Shown here piece by piece: positions 46,369 through 55,374 of a stretch of 55,374 nucleotides of DNA (positions are counted from its first letter, which is position 1; every line of letters begins with the position of its first letter). A model generated the notes under the pieces. It did not search any database. It saw only the letters and a list, made by a program, of their open reading frames with translations, and was not told where the DNA came from. The position numbers were made by a program, and so were the translations under genes. The stretch comes from Cytidiella melzeri. Lineage: Eukaryota; Basidiomycota; Agaricomycetes; Polyporales; Irpicaceae. Location of the stretch: positions 1-55,374 of the forward strand of contig JABYQR010000300.1 of the NCBI GenBank assembly GCA_022592445.1. The letters run 5' to 3'.

Positions 46369-47097
46369 CTAAATCCACTTGAAGTAGCTATCACTATTGA
46401 CTACGTTAAGTTGTGCTAAAACTCTATCGTAGTTTTTGCGGAGCTGCTTGATGGAAACTTTCCCGATTGCTTTACAACCCCAGTCCAAGAGCTGCCACTC
46501 GCGGTCTGCTGTGACGGGAGCAAGATCGTCGACTCGGTTGAGGAAACGGTTGACCTTGTTGACAAGGTGGAGCAGGGCGCGACGGTGGTCAGGGTTGGCG
46601 TGGTTCAGGAGTTCTTCAAGCTCCGTGAGAGCTTGTAGACGAGTGCCGACGGCAGTGAGCTTGGGCCTAAAGATGCCGACGAGATCGACCAGTGACAACT
46701 TTTTGAAGTCAATCAACACCGGTTTGGGTGCAGCGAGGGTGGAAGTCGGTGCAGGGAGCTTTGCTAGTCACTCTGCAAGGGTGAGCTTGTGGGTTTGTTG
46801 CTCAGCTAAGGTGCGATCACGCTCCTCAGCAGCTCGTTCTCTGTATGCTCATGCAGAGGCACGGAGTTGGCAGTTTTTCTCGTAAGAGGGGACGGTGAGG
46901 GTAATGCCCTTGACAGGCGGCTTCTTGGACACGTACTTGGCGACGTTGACCATGTCTTTGTCAGACCAATGATGAGGTTGACCACTCTTACGCTTGTCAG
47001 CGAGAGCATCGAGGAAAGATAGAGGAAGACACCTCTTGAGCTGAGGCTCAGTAGAAGGGAGGGTCTTAGAGAAACGGGGGTGCGTGTCTTTAGGCAC
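46369..47097 (-). pseudogene. additional ORF between 5' LTR and Gag of gypsy element
   Basis: A single frame of about 242 codons with two internal TGA stops (46851-46849 and 46770-46768) and a natural stop at 46369. It starts MPKDTHPRFSKTLPSTEPQL and contains RKSGQPHHWSDKDMVNVAKY, an Arg/Glu helix, and LGIFRPKLT-like and LTELEELLNHANPDHRRALL helical segments. Composition and length indicate a real protein-coding frame rather than leader. It is not a known retroviral domain to me. Both stops sit where a CGA arginine would fit. Confidence 0.6.
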
Positions 47098-47243
47098 TAA
47101 ACAATGCGCAGGGGGTAGAAACGGACGACGTAAGTGTAGCTCAACGGTATGAAGAGACCGGAGACGTACTCGTCAAACAGGAATAAACTTTTTTAAACGG
47201 TGGGAATGGGGGAACCCAGGGTTTCACAACAATCTCGACCTAA

Positions 47244-47995
47244 TGTCACGGAGACGGAGCTCAACATAGCAACTAGGGACACGGAGTGGAAGACGACAAC
47301 GAGGTGGTGGCAGGCGTGTAGCACAATGCTCTCACCAACTATAAACCTTATGCAGTATCTAGCCCAGTAAGACCAAGTTAGTATGGGGTACTACCAGCTA
47401 TGTAGTACAGAGGGGGTTGCTTACCTAGCCCAGTAAACACCAAGAGGTCGAGATGGGGGGCTAGGAGCGTACATGCAGCAGTATATATAGACTTCAGGGA
47501 CCTGCACACAGACCATATTGAGGGCAGGCTTTGCAAGAAGCCGTGTGAACAAAGAACAAAAGAACTACCTAAAGGAGAACAATAGCTATTGTCTAGACCT
47601 TGCCAAGAACTCTACCCGTGAGAGAATCTATCTAAAAGGAGACAACTATTGTATTCCATTCCCACACCTGTGAGCGCATCCTTCCATAAAGAGAACAATA
47701 GGAAAGAACAAAAGGAGTCCATGTGAATGGCATCTATGACATCAAACCATAGCTATGGGCTGAGCCATGTGTTTGTAGCCATGTGGTGTTACTTAAGCTA
47801 AGTCACATGCCAGTGTGACGTAGTAGCAAGTAATGTGACCGTGTGGAGCGTCTAAGCCACGTGATACGGGCGCTTAATAGACGTGCAAAGGAGTTTATGC
47901 AGGGAAGGTTGCAACTGAGCTGCAGCCCGGAGTTTTACAGATAAAAACAAGAGGTAAATTGCGAAAATTAAGGGCTAGTCAGGCCATCCATGACA
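47244..47995 (-). repeat. 5' LTR of gypsy element (copy b)
   Basis: 752 bp, same ends as copy a. The element-internal side begins TTAGGTCGAGATTGTTGTGA on the minus strand, where the primer-binding site should be; I cannot match it to a specific tRNA by eye. Confidence 0.92.
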
Positions 47996-48957
47996 AATTC
48001 AATACCCAGACCCACCCCGCTTTCCTTTGCACGATCTATCCATCTACATACATCTTAGCTGGGATGAAGGCAAACACATCGGTCTGGATATCTCAGAACA
48101 TCACACTGACAGGTAACGTTGATTCAACGACACCAGAAGGGGAGAAACTTCCTAGCATCCTTCTGACTAGACAATCGGGGCAATTCTGCTGAATCCCTGT
48201 AGACGGGTAGAAGACCTGTATCACCACAGCACAGTGATGCTTTGCAAGGATGCTCGATTTAGGAGGGGGGTAATGTCATGGATGGCTGACTAGCCCTTAT
48301 TTTTTGCAATTTACCTCTTGTTTTTCTCTGTAAAACTCCGGACTGCAACCCAGTTGCAACCTCTCTGCACAAACTCCTTTGCACGTCTATTAAGCGCCCG
48401 TATCATGTGGCTTAGATGCTCCACACGGTCACCTTACTTGCTACTACGTCACACTGGCATGTGACTTAGCTTAAGTAAGACCACATGGCTACAAACACAT
48501 GGCTCAGCCCATAGCTAGGGTTTGACGTCATAGATACCGTCACATGGACTCCTTTTGTTCTTTCCTTATTGTTCTCTTTATGGAAGGATGTTCTCACAGG
48601 TGTGGGAATGGAATACAATAGTTAGTCTCCTTTTAGATAGATTCTCTCACGAGTAGAGTTCTTGCAAGGTCTAGACAATAGCTATTGTTCTCCTTTAGGT
48701 AGTTCTTTTGTTCTTTGTTCACACGGCTTCTTGCAAAGCCTGCCCTCAACATGGTCTGTGCGCAGGTCCCTGAAGTCTATATAAGCAGTTACATCTACGC
48801 TCCTAGCCCCCATCTCGACCTCTTGGTCTTTACTGGGCTAGGTACCTGCATAAGGTTTATAGTTGGTGAGAGCATTGTGCTATACGCCTGCCACCACCTC
48901 GTCATTGTCTTCCACTCCGTGTCCCTAGTTGCTACGTTAAGCTCCGTCTCCGTGACA
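47996..48957 (+). mobile_element. 5'-truncated second gypsy copy in opposite orientation
   Basis: 47996-48273 is the reverse complement of 41172-41450 of the first element (end of the internal region with its polypurine tract GATTTAGGAGGGGGGTAA), and 48274-48957 is an LTR in plus orientation. So the tail of a second copy lies back to back with the first copy's 5' LTR. Everything upstream of AATTC in the second copy is missing. Confidence 0.88.
48274..48957 (+). repeat. LTR copy c (inverted relative to a and b)
   Basis: 684 bp, TGTCATGGATGG...CTCCGTGACA on plus. It is about 70 bp shorter than copies a and b because only one copy of the 20-bp repeat (CTAGCCCAGTAAAGACCAAG on minus) remains, consistent with loss of one repeat plus spacer. 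Confidence 0.9.
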
Positions 48958-49391
48958 TTTGCTACAGGAGCAGTACTATCACAACTGGACCCAGCTGACA
49001 AGCTGTGGCATCCAGCAGCCTTCTACTCTAAATCACTCAACTTTCATGAACGTAACTATGAGATATACAATAAAGAGTTGTTGGCTATTATCCGTGCCCT
49101 GGAAGAGTATTGTCAACATCTGGAGACACATCCGATAACCGTAGAAATATGGTCGGATCACCACAACCTGACATATCTCAGGAATGCTCAGACGCTGACT
49201 CAGAGACAAGCGTGATGGGCGTTATACCTCATGCGATTCAATTTTGTGCTCCGGCACAATCCCGGAAAGACCATGCTTACCGCAGATCCTCTGTCCAGGA
49301 GGCCAGATCATGAAGAGGGGGTAAATTCCGATAATGAGGACAAAATTCCCCTTAAACCTGAGTTTTTTGCCATTACAATTCCTGAAGAATG
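48958..49391 (+). pseudogene. RNase H fragment of a different gypsy element
   Basis: Directly after LTR c the plus strand reads FATGAVLSQLDPADKLWHP, AAFYSKSLNFHERNYEIYNK, ELLAIIRALEEYCQHLE and EIWSDHHNLTYLRNAQTLTQ. A TGA at 49213-49215 replaces the Arg of RQARW, then WALYLMRFNFVLRHNPGKTM and LTADPLSRRPDHEEGVN follow. This is RNase H plus the start of the connection to integrase from a family distinct from the 40-48 kb element. The N-terminal RT half is not present on the other side of the insertion at 40415. Confidence 0.82.
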
Positions 49392-51358
49392 AAGAAGAAT
49401 CGTTCCAGTTCGCGCCAGCGCATTGATGCTTTTTCAGATGTGACCTTTTTCCCCCCCCCAAACTGTGGGAATTTGATGGGGTAATACATGTGGTGATCAA
49501 TTTTGTAACAGTGTGGTGTAATGATTTGATGGTGTTTCATTTGCTTTGTTATTCACTCTACAAATGCATGTGATGAGCTGAATCTCCCATCAAAAACCTG
49601 TTTTTGTTTTTTTGTATTGAACACATGTCATGAATAGACACAAATTTTACATCATCAGATAGTCCTGCCCTTCAGCAACACACAGACATAAAAATCCTCT
49701 TGGATGGACCCAATGTTGGGGATATACAGTTAATATACTGATAAAAGTTGCTCAGACTCTGTTTAGAACCCCGCTGATCTTTCTCTTGCAGGTTATCACA
49801 TAATTTTTGGCTATCCGGTTGTACCAATCACATAGTTTGCAAGTGGCTGCCGCCACATCGGGCCGATTTCCCCTCTTACTGACGGCAAATCCTGTAATGG
49901 TCAGTGGGTGACGCTCTGCCAACTTCGCCCCAGAGATAAAACTGATTTAGAGAATTCGGACCTTCCAAAGGTTCCAACCCTGTGAAATGAGCATTTGTCA
50001 ACCACTCTGCAATTTCAGGTACACTTGGTTGGCTTGCAGGTTATCTTCTTGTGTTGCATGCATGACTCAGTGGTTAATTACTCAGTGGCTGTATTTTTGA
50101 CGCATCTGACCTAGATAGTCTTTGCATTTGCAGTTAAACACATGCTATAGCCAGCAATGTATGTGCAGTTGTGGTAAATTCTACTTCATCTTGGTTCAAA
50201 GCATAGTATTTGGATGCTAGTTTGTAATCTGCTGTGTACAGTTATGAACAACGGTATCCATGTGTATTCTGTTAATTATCTCTAAATACAGCATCTGCTG
50301 AGAAGGTCTCAATATTAGTGAGGAAAGTGTTTGCAACCAATTTAGTTTGTCGCAGCCGTGACTTCCATTCACGGTTGGACACCGGGGTTGCTGTTCCTTC
50401 AACAATGTCCTTTAATCATTTCTGTCACAAGTCCTCTGCCTCCTGAGACCAAAATCCTACATTGAGCCCTGAGTCAAGCCACATATTGTGTATTAGCCAC
50501 CATGACACAATTGATCCATGGTCTGCTGCTTGTGCTTGGTAATCAAGTCCGTCTATGTATGACCTCATAAATTGACATGCCACATACGGGTTTGTACACG
50601 GTATACACCTGAAATGACATACTACTCCTGCAATGTCAGTGTGGTTTCAGCGTATAATCCCGGTTTGCCACTATCCATTTGAGGTGAGCGTGACCCAAAC
50701 AATTGTTGACAGTTAGACCTTCCAGGACGTTGTTTATGCTACATACTCCCCAAGCAAGACGCCACGCAATGCCACCATGAGTAAGTGCCGTTTGTCCAGC
50801 AACATCTTCCAGCAGGTTGTCTCGGACTTGCATGTATGCTATAGTCTTCCATTGTGAGATCAGTGTTGTGTGGTTTGACACAAAGTCCTATGTGAGCGTT
50901 GTTGAGTATCATGTTGGTAGGAATAGTATTTTGTGGAAGAACTGTATCAAATGGTATTGGGGAAATGATTCTGACAGAATTCCACATGCAACAAATGAAA
51001 CGAGCAGCATTGACAAGTCTGACCCAAAGCGAGCCCTTTGTGCATGTAGGACTGAAACTGCGTGTTGGATCAGCAGACTCCAGCCAGCTGTACAACTGTC
51101 ACAACGGTCTTCACACCCTATTATTTTTCTTTACTTCTTCGACTATTGCAATAACTAGCTATCTTCTTTACCATTGCCTTGACGATCCAACTCGTCCTTC
51201 CTCCATCATCCCCTAATCCACCTTGCCTCCGTTCAACACAGACTATTATGTCATTAGTTGTGTCCTTATGTCCATTCAAACCTCGGACTTAACTCCGATT
51301 GGTTACCATTGCCTTGGTGCAACCCTCGGCCTTTCCATACCTCCGTTACCACTCCATC

Positions 51359-51460
51359 GGGTCCAACCCCGTCTATCCCCTGTTTTGGATCCAACTCCGT
51401 CTATCCCCTGTTTCGGATCCAACTTTGTCTATCCCCTTGTTCGGGTTCAACCCCTTCTAT
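51359..51460. repeat. 28-bp tandem repeat, about 3.6 copies
   Basis: Units GGATCCAACTCCGTCTATCC + CCTGTTTC at 51359, 51387, 51415 and a partial one at 51443, with a few substitutions each. Confidence 0.85.
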
Positions 51461-52179
51461 ATTGATCTCTGCCTCATGTGTCATATTTCTATTGTTCCTT
51501 GTTTCCGCACCTTAACAGTCTTTTCTCTCATTGGCTTTCCAGAGCAGTGGCTGTTCTCTGTGTATTGTTCTTCTTTTCTGTTTCTCCGATTCGCTACCAC
51601 TACCTCGGACTGGTCCAAAAGTAGTTAGGTCAACATGTATAAATAGCCGCTAGACATGGGGCTAAAACCTCAGTCTATCCACTTCGTATCAATATTCCTT
51701 CTATCGAACCATCATCTGTCTGCCACTGTGCTTGACAGCGACCGCACGGCCTAGACCATCATCAGACCTTGTGTGTAGCTAAACCAAGGGGTTCTGACCT
51801 GACAACTTGTCCCTTGACAATAGTCGGTCTTAACAACAACATACTGGCTTTGAGTCGATTGATTCCATCCTATACCATGCAGAATTACTTTCTCCGTCAT
51901 CAAATTTTGACACTGCAATTGTTGCAGAGCGACTGCTGCTATGCTGAAAACTAAAAAGGGAGTGAAGTAGAGAGGAAGGGGGTGTATCTCCAACGACAAC
52001 AACGAGGTCAAAGTTGATGATGAGCAGGCAAGCAGGCACTGAGGCCGGATACTAGCAGTGCAAATGACAGAGAGGTCAAGATGCAGAGCTGGGAGGGTAA
52101 CGTCTGCTATATATACTGTGGTTGGGTGGTCTGTGCACAAGTTCCCACACTACGGACTGGAGTAACTGTGGGGCTGGAG

Positions 52180-52375
52180 TAACAATAAACAATAAGGGAC
52201 CAGGGTAACTGTCAAGGACCTGAGTAGCTGTCAAGGACCAGGGTACATAGAACAATAGAGCTAGAACAATAGAACAATAGATAGAAGACAATAGTCGAAA
52301 GACAATAGAACAATAAGATCTGAGGGAATCCCTGGGGAATCCCTATCAATGGAAGAGGACCAATAGAACAATAGC
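52180..52375. repeat. dispersed ACAATAG motif cluster
   Basis: ACAATA(G/A) occurs about ten times within 200 bp, e.g. AGAACAATAGAACAATAG. The same heptamer occurs in the gypsy LTRs (GAGAACAATAGCTATTG), suggesting this is also LTR-derived or a degenerate minisatellite. Confidence 0.6.
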
Positions 52376-52485
52376 CTAGGTTGATTTGGAACCGCTCCAG
52401 ATTGGGTCTAGGGTTTGGGTCTGGACTATTGATAAATAAGGCAGGAAGTCACGTGACCCGGGTAGGGTTAGGTCTGGTAACACTC

Positions 52486-53000
52486 CTAGCCAGAAAATAA
52501 GCGCTCTAGATAGGCGCTTAAGGCTGTAAACTTGTGACAATGTTGGAAAAATCCGGTCTCCGTTGGACTATCCATGTCAGCAATGAAGGATCTGCTAGTG
52601 TCTGCCTCCAGTCCACGTTCCTCCGCTTCCAGGTTCATGTCACATCTCTCAGCCAGCAGTAACTTGCGCGCCTTGACGTACGCAACAAAATCTGCAGCTG
52701 ACGGCAAGATACTGTTATCAATGCTGTCACATCTGTCCATAACCCCATTGACCAATAGAGCTTGGCACATCTTCTTCCGGCAACCAGCTCTGAGCTTCAG
52801 TTTTACGTGGTGTCTATTCTCCATCAGCACGAGTAAATCCATATTTTAAAGTGAGGACTTCGGTTATGGAAGGAGTGATGACTGCTGACAAAGCTTTGTT
52901 ATGCAATACATCCCCACTGTTGTCGTCATCTAGCAGCAGTGCCGTTGACTCTCTTGCAACATGGAAGGTAGTGAATCTTTGGATGTGTGCATGTTGTCAG
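52486..53000 (-). pseudogene. unidentified coding-like segment
   Basis: Minus-strand reading HVARESTALLLDDDNSGDVL, then SAVITPSITEVLTLKYGFTR, ends at a stop and is followed in another frame by MENRHHVKLKLRAGCRKKMC, ADFVAYVKARKLLLAERCDM and a stop at 52486. Good protein-like composition, two frames and no recognised domain; likely a decayed transposon or host gene. Confidence 0.3.
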
Positions 53001-55374
53001 GAGTTGTGAAGGGAACCTTTGGATAAGTGTTGCTGTGATATTGAAGACGCAGGAACTCTAGTTCTTCCAAGTTTCTGATTGGCGTGGACACTGTTGGGAG
53101 ATGGTGGTGCTCTGAGCCAACTGTACGGTGACTTATTTGTTGGCAAAGCCAGGGAGGGCACATGCTGAGGTATATGCGCACAGTAAAGTATGCGCAACAG
53201 GGATATTGAAAGTCAAAACGCGCAATACGTGCAGCAAAAGTACACAACTAAGTAAATGATGAGGGTTGGCGATGAATCCGCTTCCTTGGTGGTCGGTGCA
53301 AGAAGCCTTTGGACACTTTGTAAAGCAGTCACATCGACCGTGCAACTCATTACAACGTGTCTGAGAGTAGCGTTGCCACGAGCAAAGACAAGAGCAATGA
53401 GGAAAACACACATAATGGTGGGACTCAATGTTATGCAGAGCGGGGAGGAGATGCGTCCAAGTTCTTGTCCAATATGCCGGCATCGTGAACCCATCTGCTG
53501 TTCTGCATTGAATCCCTGTTGGAAGTACAGTCCTCTGCGTTGTGAAGAGCTCCTTGGGCCGACACAAATGTGATCAAACTCAATTGTCACTCTCGGACTC
53601 CGACGAAGCAGGATCAACAACCGTGTCAAGCTGTTTGCCACTGTCACCGAGTCAGTATGCCTCGCTCGTGGAAATCTTTCATTGTCAGTTTGCCTTCCTT
53701 CCAACCGTGGCGCTTCCAGGAGACGCAAGCAGAAATTCACTTACTGGGAGGCTCCGGCTCAGCTTTGCTAGCAGTCACCCCATCTGGTTTAAACGCCAAT
53801 TGTATGACTTTAGGGGCACAATTGAGAGTCCTGCTCACGTCTGAGGTGTGTCAAACCGCAAGCATGTTGATCTATGTTGACGTCAATGATTACTTCTTCA
53901 TGTGGCTGCACACTGTTCACTGACTTACCAGACGTACCGGGAGCGTATAGCAACCCCGTTGTCCCCGTCCTCGTCTCGAGTTGCACCAATCTCCTCAACC
54001 TCCTCTGACTCTTTGTTTCCCTCCTCACCATCCCTGTCAATCTTGTTTTGCTCAACTTCCTCCTCAACTCCTTGCGTTTCTGGAACTGGATCCATTGCAA
54101 TGTTGGCAAGGGCAACTAGCAGATGGGTGGGTGCTGCAAAGAGCAGCTAAGCACGGTAAGTTGTGGGTATCCTCATTGTTGGCTCACCTCATTGACTTCA
54201 GAGCATGCGTAATCACACTTACATCCTCTTCTGATAATGGCGCGCAGAACTGCGTGCCTTGTTCAGAGGAGGATGTAATCTCTTTCCTGTCAGCATTGAG
54301 TTACACTTTGTGGCGCATGAGGACAGTGCTCCCTCTGTTTTCCTCCCACCTCTCACCTCCATATGCTTGACCGCTCTCACCCCTATATTGTTGCACACAT
54401 CAATCCTCAAGGTAAGCTTTGCACTTGGTCTTGAAATGACAGAACTGGTGAGTAAATGTTTGTTCCTATTGTTCTATACACGCAAGGGTATTTGTCCGTA
54501 CAATGCGGCATTGGGTTTATTTCTCATGAGTTCACTTTGACTTCACATGCGGTGGATCGACCCCTTTCACACTTCCCTTCCCTGTCCTCGGCGCTCTCGC
54601 TCTTGCCCCTCACCGCCATCCTCTCTCTCTCCCCCCGCTGCTCAGATACCCACCCATACACAAACATCATGGTTTGTGTTGGATTCGACCGTCTCGTGCA
54701 TAACTTGTTAACGCACATCCCACAGATTCACCACCTCCAGGCAAAATTGTCTCCTCAACTTCAGATATGTTTGATGTGTTATACCCACGATATATACCTA
54801 TCATCTGTGCCCAACCTTTGATACTACCTGTTGGACAAGAAGGAGGGCTCGAGGGTGTATACCAGTACATCACGTTGGGAATCTCAGCGTTCTGCAACGC
54901 GTTCTCACAAGTTCACATAACTGCAGAACTTGTGCCAGGCTTACCTTCCCAAGGGAAATTGACCACATTGCACCCCTTTGTCTTCCGTCTCCTCTCTCGC
55001 CTTCCCTCAGTAACCCCACGAGAAAACGACAATAAATTGAGAAATGGTGGACAAAGATGTTCAAGCAGTGGGAAGTCAACGACGTGCTAGACCTCACGGA
55101 CGACAAGGGAAACAAGATTTTTTGAGCAACCTTCAGTTGGAATGCGTCTTCACACTTGCCGCACTCAAGGTCCTGCATCATCCCATACATCCCAAGCACT
55201 TTACGATGTGGGGAAAGGACTGGGCGCAGAAAACGGCCAAAAGGGTGCGGAAGGTCTTGCGTGAGTGCCATGTTCTTGCTCATCTTGTTTTGTCCCATGC
55301 GGCATGTATCAGGGCATGTATGTGTGATTACTCTTGGCCAATGCATTGCATAGCTTGTGTGCTGCATACAATCA
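53001..55374. other. unresolved right end of window
   Basis: Several short frames on both strands, none recognised. A plus-strand frame from 55043 contains FLSNLQLECVFTLAALKVLH and HFTMWGKDWAQKTAKRVRK and might be an exon cut by the window edge or decayed. CT-rich stretches near 54560-54640 resemble a fungal promoter. Confidence 0.25.

Larger units (their letters stand above)
40416..47995 (-). mobile_element. Ty3/gypsy chromovirus, full length but degenerate
   Basis: Long terminal repeats at 40416-41171 (3') and 47244-47995 (5') flank, right to left: an upstream ORF, Gag, protease, RT/RNase H and integrase with chromodomain. That domain order and the chromodomain define a chromovirus. A purine-rich tract, GATTTTAGGAGGTGGGTAA read on the minus strand, abuts the 3' LTR. 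Coding regions carry stops at 46849, 46768, 44359, 43213 and 42875 plus frameshifts near 45760 and 43096, so it is inactive. Flanks GAGAG (left) and AATTC (right) do not form a target-site duplication, pointing to rearrangement after insertion. Confidence 0.88.
49392..52485. other. gene-poor degenerate region
   Basis: No convincing gene. Minus-strand frames at 50636-51095 (LNNAHIGLCVKPHNTDLTM) look like scraps of old coding sequence. 51600-51760 contains TATAAATAG on plus followed by a capped-leader-like sequence, and 52080-52140 contains CTATATATAC; these may be remnants of LTR promoters. A 28-bp tandem repeat and ACAATAG clusters are listed separately. Confidence 0.35.

Noticed and set aside
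47996..48274. CRISPR-like or other repeat array
   Set aside because: Inverted similarity is explained by the tail of a second gypsy copy.
52180..52375. Telomere-like or centromere satellite
   Set aside because: ACAATAG is irregularly spaced and shared with the gypsy LTR; it is not a regular satellite.

Overview
The window is nuclear DNA of a filamentous basidiomycete, most likely an Agaricomycete. The evidence is dense, short spliceosomal introns (mostly 49-65 nt, with CTRAY-like branch sites), fungal housekeeping genes, a class II (plant/bacterial-type) DAHP synthase, Agaricomycete-specific repeated protein families and a tyrosine-recombinase retrotransposon. I do not assign a genus. Coordinates are 1-based; minus-strand exons are listed in transcript order.

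Layout. 1-4.7 kb: a minus-strand YR (Ngaro/DIRS-like) retrotransposon with Gag, RT/RNase H and tyrosine recombinase. 6.1-7.3 kb: a Pho85-type cyclin. 9.7-10.3 kb: a small secreted protein. 11.6-12.8 kb: a decayed F-box pseudogene. 13.3-15.9 kb: COX16 and ADE12, head to head. 16.2-17.4 kb: a basic-region nuclear-type protein. 18.2-20.6 kb: an apparent fusion of an Agaricomycete-specific module to a Skn7-type receiver domain. 21.3-24.8 kb: an F-box gene (intact relative of the pseudogene) divergent from APN1. 25.6-27.1 kb: a bHLH factor. 27.1-30.7 kb: no confident gene. 30.8-36.7 kb: class II DAHP synthase, then two proteasome-lid genes, RPN6 and RPN7, head to head. 37.3-40.4 kb: two Agaricomycete repeated-family genes. 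40.4-49.4 kb: nested or rearranged Ty3/gypsy chromovirus copies. 49.4-55.4 kb: degenerate, gene-poor sequence with repeats.

The euchromatic core (about 6-36.7 kb) is ordinary fungal gene space in which several genes share short divergent promoters: COX16/ADE12, F-box/APN1 and RPN6/RPN7. The two ends are transposon-rich. Of the multi-exon models, ADE12, COX16, APN1, DAHP synthase, RPN6, RPN7, the cyclin and the receiver fusion were built by hand. Each gave a continuous frame divisible by three and a length close to its family where the family is known.

The most notable item is the 661-residue fusion at 18,229-20,622: a single spliced frame joins a lineage-specific uncharacterised domain to a fully equipped response-regulator receiver lacking the HSF-type DNA-binding domain normal for Skn7. 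The YR retrotransposon also deserves attention. Its recombinase frame is broken only by a textbook intron that splits the codon of the first catalytic arginine, and its RT carries a 267-nt stop-free intron.
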